Below are positions 1 to 5,389 of a stretch of 5,389 nt of DNA, in pieces. The position numbers and the translations under genes were made by a program. Origin of the DNA: Brevundimonas sp. (lineage in GTDB: Bacteria; Pseudomonadota; Alphaproteobacteria; Caulobacterales; Caulobacteraceae); NCBI GenBank assembly GCA_022712235.1, contig JALAGW010000363.1, forward strand, positions 1 through 5,389, read 5' to 3'. The first letter of the stretch is position 1. Every line of letters begins with the position of its first letter. The notes beneath the pieces are model-generated. The model was not told the origin of the DNA. It searched no databases and saw only the letters and a program-made list of their open reading frames with translations.

Positions 1-1323
1 CACATGGATGTCCGAAAAGCTGACGTCCTCGATGATCCCGCCGGGAATGCCGACCACGCCGCTTGCGAAGGCGCCGCGCGCGCCCGAGACGTTGATGTTG
101 GAGAACCGCACGCGCCGCACACGCGACATCTCGGCCCCCCGCGGCGCCCGATTGCGGGCCGACAGGCGCACGAAGATCGGGTGATTGACCGGGTTCCTCA
201 GGATGATGTCCGAGAAGGTCACGTCCTCCAGCACCCCGCCGTCGATGGCCCCCATCTGCAGCCCGCGCGTATTCTCGCAGATGCAGTCCGACACCAGGAT
301 GTTGCGGAAACCCGCCGCCGAGTCGGTGCCCAGCTTGATCCGGCCCAGCACCCCGACATTATCGACCGACATATAGGGCGAGGGCTGATAGGTGCCGTCC
401 ACCACCGTCCCCAGCAGATAGCCGCTGGTCTTGCAGCCGATGACGCTGACGTCCTCGCACATGCGGAACTCTTGCAGCGCCATGCTGCTCTTCAGCACGA
501 TGGCGTCGTCCTTGGGCGCGTTGACCAGGCAGTTGGTCACCTTCACGTCGCGGCAGGCGTCGATGTCGATGCCGTCGCGATCGGTGTCCACCGTCAGACC
601 GTCGATCCGCACATTGGTCGAACCCAGGACATAGCAGGCGAAATGCCCCCCCTGCAGGATGGTGAAGTCGCGCAGCAGAACGTTGCGGCATCCCGTCAGG
701 CCGATGGCCTTGTTGCCGCGTCCCTCATAGGCCATCTCCCGCGGGATGGCGCGGCGCGCCTCGTCGGCGGTCATTCCCTGCTCGGCCGGCGATTTCCAGC
801 CCGCTATGCCGTGCCAGCGCGGCGCGGGACCTTCGCGATCCAGACCCAGGCCGTGGATCAGGCCCTTGCCGATGATGGCCACGTCGTTGACGCCGTCGCC
901 GTAGATCAGGCTGTTGTGGAAGTGGCTGACGCCATAGTCCTGAAGCTGCTCGTCAAAGACGTTCTCGGGCAGGTCGTATTGGCCCGCGTGCTTGCGCGGG
1001 TCCGCCGCCTCGATCACCGAACCGTTCATCAGCACCAGGGTGATGAAGCTGCGCAGCCGGATCGAGAAGCACAGATAATGCCCCGGCGGCACAACCACCG
1101 TGCCGCCCCCCTTGGCCGCAGCGGCCTCGATGGCCTTGTTGAAGGCGTCGGAATCGATGGCGATCCCGTCTCCGACCGCGCCGTAATCTCGGACATTGTA
1201 GAAACCGCTCAGGGAACCGGACGCCCGCACGATGGTCGGGCTCATCGCCATGGCGGCGCCCAGCCCCAAGGTCACGAAACGGCGGCTGAACTCCGCCTTC
1301 TCGCCTGTTGCGCCATCCGCCAT
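1..1323 (-). CDS. GH28-family (polygalacturonase-like) beta-helix protein with probable Tat signal; C-terminus cut by window edge
   Basis: The 441 visible codons run unbroken from the ATG at 1323 to the window edge, with no stop reached. Residues 10-34 look like a twin-arginine export signal: SRRFVT at 13-18, a small hydrophobic stretch, then VRA before the mature part, so it probably acts in the periplasm or outside the cell. Residues 42-85 (NVRDYGAVGDG..., then GGGTVVVPPGHY) form the N-terminal turn typical of pectate-lyase-3/GH28 beta-helix proteins. GH28-like motifs follow: DRDGIDID at 248-255 (aligning with NTDGIDID), KDDAIVLKSS at 271-280 (aligning with GDD..I.SG) and GRIK at 327-330. 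The usual GHG histidine motif between the last two is absent; GYLLGTVVDGTY (301-312) stands there. The family hydrolyses galacturonan or rhamnogalacturonan. Here pectin-type substrate is inferred, and the motif changes leave exact specificity open. The gene begins 92 bp after lldD and has its own Shine-Dalgarno-like site, so it may be transcribed separately. Confidence 0.9.
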   Translation of the reverse strand, partial: MADGATGEKAEFSRRFVTLGLGAAMAMSPTIVRASGSLSGFYNVRDYGAVGDGIAIDSDAFNKAIEAAAAKGGGTVVVPPGHYLCFSIRLRSFITLVLMNGSVIEAADPRKHAGQYDLPENVFDEQLQDYGVSHFHNSLIYGDGVNDVAIIGKGLIHGLGLDREGPAPRWHGIAGWKSPAEQGMTADEARRAIPREMAYEGRGNKAIGLTGCRNVLLRDFTILQGGHFACYVLGSTNVRIDGLTVDTDRDGIDIDACRDVKVTNCLVNAPKDDAIVLKSSMALQEFRMCEDVSVIGCKTSGYLLGTVVDGTYQPSPYMSVDNVGVLGRIKLGTDSAAGFRNILVSDCICENTRGLQMGAIDGGVLEDVTFSDIILRNPVNHPIFVRLSARNRAPRGAEMSRVRRVRFSNINVSGARGAFASGVVGIPGGIIEDVSFSDIHV

Positions 1324-1327
1324 GCGT

Positions 1328-1335
1328 CTCACCCC
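1328..1335 (-). promoter_or_regulatory. Ribosome binding site of the GH28 gene
   Basis: GGGGTGAG on the minus strand lies 4 nt before the ATG at 1323 and matches the GGTGA end of the anti-Shine-Dalgarno complement. It supports this start, which also keeps the Tat-like signal. The next methionines (residues 25 and 27) would remove the twin arginines. Confidence 0.5.
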
Positions 1336-1372
1336 ATTCTTGTCGCTGGGGGCATGTTGTATGATGTATTAT

Positions 1373-1394
1373 CTTGAATCAAGCCTGCGCAGGC
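1373..1394. repeat. Two abutting perfect palindromes (possible operator)
   Basis: CTTGAATCAAG (1373-1383) has 5-bp arms around a central base. It shares its last base with GCCTGCGCAGGC (1383-1394), a perfect 12-bp palindrome. Both lie 22-43 nt downstream of the lldD stop and about 50-70 bp upstream of the GH28 start, beside the -10-like GATAAT. A regulator-binding site is the simplest reading. As RNA, each hairpin would be short and weak. The symmetry is directly visible; the function is inferred. Confidence 0.4.
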
Positions 1395-1415
1395 CGGACG
1401 CCCTGCGACATGAGG

Positions 1416-2558
1416 TCAGTCGAGGGGGTGGGCCAGCACCTCGCGCGTGATCTCGTTGATCGACTTGACCCCCGTCAGGGCCATGGCCACGCGCATCTCG
1501 GCCTCGATCATCTTCAGCAGGCGCGCCACGCCCGCCTCGCCTCCCGACGCCAGGGCATAGATATAGGCGCGGCCCAGCAGGACCCCCCTGGCGCCCAGGG
1601 CCAGCATCCGCACCACGTCCAGGCCCGTCCGCACGCCGCCGTCGACCAGCACGGTCAGGTCGTCGCCGACGGCGTCGGCGATGGCCGGCAGGGCGCGGGC
1701 GCTCGAAACAGCCCCGTCCAACTGCCGCCCGCCGTGATTGGACACCACCAGACCCGTGGCGCCGAAGCGCAGGGCGTCGCGCGCATCCTCGGGATCAAGA
1801 ATCCCCTTGATGATGATGTCGCCCTTCCAGACGTCGCGGATCCACTCCAGATCCGACCAGCTGATCGACGGATCGAAGTTCTGGCCCAGCCAGCCGATGT
1901 AGTCGGCCAGCCCCGTCGCCTTGCCGCGATAGGCCGAGATATTGCCCAGGTCGTGCGGATGACCGCGCAAGCCCACATCCACCGCCCATTGCGGCTTGAA
2001 CGCCGCCTGGACCATGCGCCGCGCCCCCGACCAGGGGCCGCTCATGCCCGAATGGGGATCGCGATAGCGCGAGCCCGGCACCGGCATGTCCACGGTGAAG
2101 ACCAGCCTGGTCACGCCCAGGGCCATGGCCCGCTCCAGAGCGTCGCGCATGAAGGCGCGGTCCTTCAGCACATAGAGCTGAAACCAGATGGGTCGCCCGC
2201 CGCCGTCCACGACCTCCTGCTTCGCGCTGACGCGGACGGTGGTCAGGCTGTAGGGAATGTTGGCGGCAGGGGGCGCGCGCGCCACCTGCACCTCGCCGCG
2301 CCGCGCCGACATGCCGCCCAGACCGATCGGCGCCAGGGCCACGGGCATGGCCGTCTTCTCGCCGAACAGTTCAGTCTCGAGGTTCAGGCTCGACACGTCG
2401 CGCAACACCCGCTGACGCAGGGCGATGCCCGCCAGGTCGGCCACATTGTCCCGCAGCGTCTTCTCGGCGAAGGCCCCGCCGTCGATATAGTCGAACAGGA
2501 AGCGCGGCAGGCGGCGCCGGGCGGCTTCACGGAAGTCAGTGGTCGAGGCGATGATCAT
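1416..2558 (-). CDS. lldD: L-lactate dehydrogenase (FMN-dependent, respiratory), LldD
   Basis: This 380-residue protein closely follows E. coli LldD (396 aa) in order and spacing. LldD oxidises L-lactate to pyruvate at the inner face of the cytoplasmic membrane and passes electrons to the respiratory chain. Family active-site residues are present: Y24 (YIDGGA), Q127 and Y129 (FQLYV), T155, R164, K251, catalytic H275 and R278 in SNHGGRQLDG, D306-R310 (DGGVR) and G329-R330. Residue 106, an FMN-contacting serine in E. coli LldD, is threonine, and the stretch around 94-121 departs from the usual pattern. The protein lacks the short C-terminal tail of E. coli LldD. The ATG overlaps the kinase stop as ATGA (2558-2555), and no good Shine-Dalgarno is visible, so translational coupling is likely. 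Another short L-2-hydroxyacid such as glycolate is possible as substrate, but lactate is the best call. Confidence 0.95.
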   Translation of the reverse strand: MIIASTTDFREAARRRLPRFLFDYIDGGAFAEKTLRDNVADLAGIALRQRVLRDVSSLNLETELFGEKTAMPVALAPIGLGGMSARRGEVQVARAPPAANIPYSLTTVRVSAKQEVVDGGGRPIWFQLYVLKDRAFMRDALERAMALGVTRLVFTVDMPVPGSRYRDPHSGMSGPWSGARRMVQAAFKPQWAVDVGLRGHPHDLGNISAYRGKATGLADYIGWLGQNFDPSISWSDLEWIRDVWKGDIIIKGILDPEDARDALRFGATGLVVSNHGGRQLDGAVSSARALPAIADAVGDDLTVLVDGGVRTGLDVVRMLALGARGVLLGRAYIYALASGGEAGVARLLKMIEAEMRVAMALTGVKSINEITREVLAHPLD

Positions 2559-3349
2559 TGGTCGTCTTTCAACTGTCGATCCGCGCCAAGTTTCAGCGTC
2601 AGGTCGGCGTAGGCGGGCATGTCGGACAGGATGTGGCGAGTCAGCCGCTCATAGTACTGGACGAAGGCGGCCACCTCGGCGTCGGTCATCACGCGGGCGC
2701 CCTCGGGCGCCGTCGCGCGCAGGGCCTGTTCCTGTTGCCTCCGCCAGCCTTCGACCACTTCAAAGCCCGGCGCGGCCAGCAACACCAGCCGGTCGATCCG
2801 GCTGAACAGGTTCGCATAGGGACCAGCCAGCATTGCATTCACATGCCGTCGCCAGACCCCCTCGGCATCATGCTCGGCCTCGAGCGCGTTGATCGGCTCG
2901 GCCAGGGCCGTCTCGTCCTGCGGTCGTGCGCCGACGCACCAGCCCTCGAAGACCAGAACATCCAGCGGACCATCGTGCCTCGGCCATTCCGTCTCGGGCG
3001 CCGGATCGTCCGTGGCCTTGTCGAAACGCGGCAGGGTCACGCCCCGCCCGGCCTTCACGGCCTCCAGAATCGCCAGCCCGCGCGCCAGGTCATGGGTTCC
3101 CGGCACGCCCCGCACCGCGAACAGCGGGTGGACGTCCCGCGCCAGCACCGCACGCTGCTCATGCGTCAGGTAGAGATCGTCCAGCGACAGGACAGCCGTC
3201 CTGATCCCGCGCCCATTCAGGCGCTGCGCCAGACCTGAAGAAAGCGTGGATTTCCCAGACCCCTGCGCTCCGCAGAGACCAAGCACAAAGGGCTCGTCGC
3301 CGCGCCAGCCGTCCAGCGCCCCCTCGACGGCTTCAAGCGACCCGGTCAA
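2555..3349 (-). CDS. Plant-type D-glycerate 3-kinase (GLYK-like P-loop kinase)
   Basis: With the TTG at 3349 as start, this is a 264-residue soluble P-loop kinase. It has Walker A GAQGSGKST (27-35), the acidic SLDDLYLT (55-62), RGVPGTHDLA (80-89), LPRFDKATDDPAP (106-118), GPLDVLVFEGW (127-137), a W-R-QEQ helix (202-208) and a C-terminal MTDAEVAAFVQYYE segment (221-234). This order matches plant GLYK and bacterial YggC-type kinases; plant GLYK makes 3-phosphoglycerate from D-glycerate and ATP. The frame opens back to an ATG at 3496, but the extra 49 residues are Arg/Trp/Cys-rich, lie wholly inside the dehydrogenase gene and resemble no kinase. The TTG has GGAGAG 7 nt upstream and places the P-loop near the N-terminus. 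The gene overlaps the dehydrogenase by 17 bp and lldD by 4 bp. A neighbouring hydroxypyruvate-reductase-like enzyme would supply D-glycerate. Specificity for another small hydroxy compound cannot be excluded. Confidence 0.87.
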   Translation of the reverse strand: MTGSLEAVEGALDGWRGDEPFVLGLCGAQGSGKSTLSSGLAQRLNGRGIRTAVLSLDDLYLTHEQRAVLARDVHPLFAVRGVPGTHDLARGLAILEAVKAGRGVTLPRFDKATDDPAPETEWPRHDGPLDVLVFEGWCVGARPQDETALAEPINALEAEHDAEGVWRRHVNAMLAGPYANLFSRIDRLVLLAAPGFEVVEGWRRQQEQALRATAPEGARVMTDAEVAAFVQYYERLTRHILSDMPAYADLTLKLGADRQLKDDQ

Positions 3350-4289
3350 GCAGGGGCTCTCCGTCGAAGAAGCGATCCAGATTGTCGGCCACCCGCATGC
3401 CCATGGCCGTACGCGTCTCCAGCGTCGCACTGCCCAGATGCGGCAGCAGCACCGCGTTCGGCGCCGCCAGCAGGGCCGGATTGATCGCCGGCTCACCCTG
3501 ATAGACGTCCAGCCCCGCCCCGCCGATGACGCCGTCGTTCAGGGCCTGGGCCAGATCCTCCTCGTTCACCACCGATCCCCGCGCTGTATTGATCAGGATG
3601 GCGCCCGGCTTCATCCGCTTCAGCAATTCAGCGTTGATCATGTGATGAGTCTGAGGCCCGCCCGGCGTGTGCAGCGACAGGACGTCGGCGACCTCGGCCA
3701 GCCCCTCCAGGGTGTCGAAATAGACAGCCCCGTCCTCGTCTTCGGCGCGACGACGGCTGTGATAGGCGATGCTCATGCCCAGCAAGGCCTTCGCCCGCTC
3801 GGCGGTCGCTCGCGCGATCCGGCCATAGCCGACCAGCCCCAGGGTCTTGCCCGCCAGCGACTGGCCCAGCAGATGGGTCGGGCGCCAGCCGCGCCATTCG
3901 CCGGCCCGCAGTTCGCGCTCGCCTTCGCCCGCGCGACGCGCGGCCATCAGCATGAGCAGAAACGCCAGCTCCGCCGTCGCATCGGTCAGGACGTCGGGCG
4001 TATTCGTCACGACCAGACCCGCCGCCCGCGCCGCGTCCAGATCAATATGCTCGTAACCCGCGCCATAGTTGGCGACGATCCGCACCCGCGCGCCAGGCGC
4101 GGACAGCACGTCGGCCGGGACCTTGTCCGACACCGTGGGGCACAGGGCGTCGTATTCCGTCATGGCCGCACGCAGCTGATCCAGTGTCATCGGCGTGTCC
4201 GTCTCGTTCAGCGTCACGTCATACCGGGCCGAAAGCCGCGTCTCGACCGCCTGCGGCCAGCGTCGGCTGATGAGAATTTTCGGCTTCAT
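3333..4289 (-). CDS. D-2-hydroxyacid dehydrogenase, glyoxylate/hydroxypyruvate reductase type
   Basis: The 318 residues are the full usual length for the D-isomer-specific 2-hydroxyacid dehydrogenase family. These enzymes reduce glyoxylate to glycolate or hydroxypyruvate to D-glycerate with NAD(P)H in the cytoplasm. The substrate-side loop ANYGAGYEHID is at 73-83. The stretch EWRGWRPTHLLGQSLAGKTLG (131-151) is typical of the GyaR/GRHPR group. The Rossmann loop is GYGRIA (154-159), with alanine instead of the third glycine. HSRRR (177-181) after the second beta strand would favour NADPH. Catalytic R237 (NTARGSV), E266 (QGEP) and H284 (LPHLGSAT) are all present. The ATG at 4289 follows the upstream stop by 8 bp, with GAGG 6 nt before it. 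Its end overlaps the glycerate kinase, which fits a reductase-kinase pair feeding 3-phosphoglycerate. The precise substrate is inferred. Confidence 0.92.
   Translation of the reverse strand: MKPKILISRRWPQAVETRLSARYDVTLNETDTPMTLDQLRAAMTEYDALCPTVSDKVPADVLSAPGARVRIVANYGAGYEHIDLDAARAAGLVVTNTPDVLTDATAELAFLLMLMAARRAGEGERELRAGEWRGWRPTHLLGQSLAGKTLGLVGYGRIARATAERAKALLGMSIAYHSRRRAEDEDGAVYFDTLEGLAEVADVLSLHTPGGPQTHHMINAELLKRMKPGAILINTARGSVVNEEDLAQALNDGVIGGAGLDVYQGEPAINPALLAAPNAVLLPHLGSATLETRTAMGMRVADNLDRFFDGEPLLDRVA
3357..3362 (-). promoter_or_regulatory. Ribosome binding site deciding the TTG start of the glycerate kinase
   Basis: GGAGAG on the minus strand lies 7 nt before the TTG at 3349, inside the last codons of the dehydrogenase gene. 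No ATG or GTG in the kinase frame lies between 3349 and the P-loop, so this site is the main support for the TTG start. Confidence 0.5.
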
Positions 4290-4295
4290 TTCCCG

Positions 4296-4299
4296 CCTC
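4296..4299 (-). promoter_or_regulatory. Ribosome binding site of the 2-hydroxyacid dehydrogenase
   Basis: GAGG on the minus strand overlaps the stop codon of the FAH-family gene (TGAGG) and lies 6 nt before the ATG at 4289. This supports tight co-translation of the two genes. Confidence 0.45.
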
Positions 4300-5389
4300 A
4301 GATCAGGCCGCGCCGGGCCAGGTTACGCATCAGGTCGGCGGCCCCGAAGGTCCAGGGCTCGCACTGGTCGGTCGGCCGCACCCGATTCACCAGCGCCCCC
4401 AACCGGTCGCAGGCGATGCGCACCACGTCGTCGGTCGCATGGGTGAAGCCCTTGCCCGCTTCGTAGCGATCCTCGACCGGCGCGAACAGGGTGCCGAGGA
4501 ACAGCACCAGGCCGTCAGGATAGCGATGGTGCGCGTTGATCGCCTGGGCCGCCAGATCCGCCGGGTCGCGGCTGATCTGATCCATGGCCGAGCGACCCGC
4601 CATGACGAAGCCGTCCGCCCCTGTCACGGTCAGCGAAATCTCCAGCCCACGCACCGCGTCCAGATCAAACCCGCCGTCGAACAGCCGCACGAACGGGCCG
4701 ACAGCAGCGGCGGCGTTGTTGTCCTTGGCCTTGCCGAGCAGCAGGGCCGAGCGCCCCTCGACGTCGCGCAGATTGACGTCATTGCCCAGGGCCGCCCCGA
4801 CGATCTCGCCGCGCGAGGAGACGACCAGCACCACCTCCGGCTCGGGATTGTTCCAGGTAGAGGACGGATGGACGCCGATGTCCGCACCCGCGCCGACGCT
4901 CGACAGGGGCTGGCCCTTGGTGAAGATCTCGGCGTCGGGACCGCTGCCGACCGCCAGATACTGGCTCCAGGCGCCCGCCGCGATCAGGGTCTGCTTCAGC
5001 GCCGTCGCTTCCGGCGAACCGGGCTTCAGACGACGCAGGTCGTCGCCGACCAGATCACGAATATGGTCGCGGATACCCGCCGCCGCCGTCAGGTCGCCGC
5101 GCGCCCGCTCCTCGATCACCCGCTCCAGCATGGAGGTGACGAAGGTCACGCCCGCCGCCTTCACCGCCTGAAGGTCGATGGGCGACAGCAACCAGGGCCG
5201 CGTCGGATCGCGCGTCTCGGGATCGGTGTTGGCCAGGATGTCCGCCAGAGCGCCCGCATCCTCGCCCACCGCCCCCGTCAGGGCAGCCGCCGGATCAGCG
5301 GTCTCGCACAGGTCGCGAGCGGTGGGAAAGGCGCGCGACACATCCGTCAGGCTCTGGCCGTCCACGCGCACCACCACCGGCCCCTGGAC
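4298..5389 (-). CDS. Fumarylacetoacetate hydrolase-superfamily protein, XylX / 2-keto-3-deoxy-sugar-acid dehydratase type; N-terminus cut by window edge
   Basis: 363 codons are visible. The frame stays open to the window edge (VQGPVVVRVDGQ...), so the GTG codons at 5377-5369 are internal and a few dozen N-terminal residues are probably missing. The FAH-fold metal site is clear in the visible numbering: PEPE at 182-185 with the E-x-E pair, and GNDVNLRD at 202-209 with its aspartate. EGRSALLLGKAKDNNAAAAVGPF (211-233) then replaces the shorter K-S-F-D motif of small FAH hydrolases. These features, the helical insert LERVIEERARGDL (88-100) and the overall length match Caulobacter XylX as I remember it. 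XylX dehydrates 2-keto-3-deoxy-D-xylonate to 2-oxoglutarate semialdehyde. Family relatives instead hydrolyse 2,4-diketo-3-deoxy sugar acids to pyruvate plus a small hydroxy acid, so the reaction here is not certain. It lies 8 bp ahead of the dehydrogenase and heads the visible operon. Confidence 0.88.
   Translation of the reverse strand, partial: VQGPVVVRVDGQSLTDVSRAFPTARDLCETADPAAALTGAVGEDAGALADILANTDPETRDPTRPWLLSPIDLQAVKAAGVTFVTSMLERVIEERARGDLTAAAGIRDHIRDLVGDDLRRLKPGSPEATALKQTLIAAGAWSQYLAVGSGPDAEIFTKGQPLSSVGAGADIGVHPSSTWNNPEPEVVLVVSSRGEIVGAALGNDVNLRDVEGRSALLLGKAKDNNAAAAVGPFVRLFDGGFDLDAVRGLEISLTVTGADGFVMAGRSAMDQISRDPADLAAQAINAHHRYPDGLVLFLGTLFAPVEDRYEAGKGFTHATDDVVRIACDRLGALVNRVRPTDQCEPWTFGAADLMRNLARRGLI

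Larger units (their letters stand above)
1324..1415 (-). promoter_or_regulatory. Intergenic region between lldD and the GH28 gene; candidate promoter/operator
   Basis: This is the only sizeable gap in the window. It contains an AT-rich island (about 1354-1382) inside very GC-rich DNA. On the minus strand it holds a -10-like GATAAT (1373-1368) and a -35-like TTGATT (1382-1377), the latter 17 nt before a weak CAACAT (1359-1354). Neither pairing is a strong sigma-70 match, so the exact promoter cannot be fixed. The segment ATGATGTATTAT (1361-1372) has imperfect dyad symmetry (4 of 6 pairs), which would suit a dimeric repressor. No U-rich tract follows the palindromes, so a Rho-independent terminator for lldD is not supported. 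Confidence 0.45.

Noticed and set aside
1335..1355. Leader peptide from minus-strand ATGs just before the GH28 start
   Set aside because: The ATG at 1337 is followed by one codon and a stop (ATG GGG TGA). The ATG at 1355 gives only a few residues. Neither has a convincing ribosome site or an attenuator structure.
4..1377. Long plus-strand open frame of 457 codons opposite the GH28 gene
   Set aside because: The translation is His/Arg/Asp/Gln-rich with no recognisable motif. The opposite strand carries a clear Tat signal and GH28 motifs. High GC removes stops from the antisense frame.
1383..1394. Rho-independent terminator after lldD
   Set aside because: The palindrome gives at most a short stem with a tiny loop, and no T-rich tract follows it on the minus strand.
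1374..2612. Plus-strand open frame of 412 codons opposite lldD
   Set aside because: It lies directly antisense to an unmistakable LldD with all catalytic residues. Its composition is typical of an antisense shadow in GC-rich DNA.
3350..3496. Extended N-terminus of the glycerate kinase from ATG 3496
   Set aside because: The added residues lie wholly within the dehydrogenase gene, look like an out-of-frame reading of it and bear no likeness to kinases. The TTG at 3349 has a better-placed Shine-Dalgarno site.
2558..4466. Plus-strand open frames (2558-3238 and 3246-4466) opposite the kinase and dehydrogenase
   Set aside because: No family motifs and arginine/glutamine/proline-rich composition. 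Both lie entirely antisense to well-supported genes.
5369..5377. GTG triplet run as the start of the FAH-family gene
   Set aside because: The frame remains open to the window edge, and XylX-type proteins have a few dozen more residues before this point, so these are internal valines.

Overview
The window looks like a high-GC alphaproteobacterial chromosome segment, most likely Caulobacterales (Caulobacter/Brevundimonas-like). That rests on the GC-rich third codon positions and on how closely the proteins match what I recall of Caulobacter-type enzymes. It is an inference from memory, not a search result. Every gene I can support lies on the minus strand, and about 98% of the window is coding.

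In transcription order, from high to low coordinates, the layout is as follows. (1) The 3' part of a fumarylacetoacetate hydrolase (FAH) superfamily gene of the XylX / 2-keto-3-deoxy-pentonate dehydratase type, 5389-4298, with its start outside the window. (2) A D-isomer-specific 2-hydroxyacid dehydrogenase of the glyoxylate/hydroxypyruvate reductase type, 4289-3333. (3) A P-loop kinase of the plant-type D-glycerate 3-kinase family, 3349-2555, which I start at an in-frame TTG. (4) lldD, an FMN-dependent L-lactate dehydrogenase, 2558-1416. A 92-bp gap (1415-1324) follows, the only real intergenic space. It holds two abutting palindromes and an AT-rich promoter-like stretch. (5) A GH28-family (polygalacturonase-like) right-handed beta-helix protein with a probable Tat signal, 1323-1, running off the window at its C-terminus.

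Genes 1-4 are packed as one transcription unit: an 8-bp gap, a 17-bp overlap, then a 4-bp ATGA overlap. Together they look like the lower part of a sugar-acid catabolic route. An FAH enzyme acts on a 3-deoxy-2-keto (or 2,4-diketo) sugar acid, and the neighbours handle small 2-hydroxy/2-oxo acids: hydroxypyruvate or glyoxylate to D-glycerate or glycolate, D-glycerate to 3-phosphoglycerate, and L-lactate to pyruvate. The following GH28 protein suggests that the sugar acids come from pectin or rhamnogalacturonan outside the cytoplasm.

I see no RNA gene, CRISPR array, insertion sequence, attachment site or clear Rho-independent terminator. The families are all known. What deserves a second look is the combination of genes, the unusual active-site motifs of the GH28 protein, the start of the kinase, and the palindromic gap before the GH28 gene.
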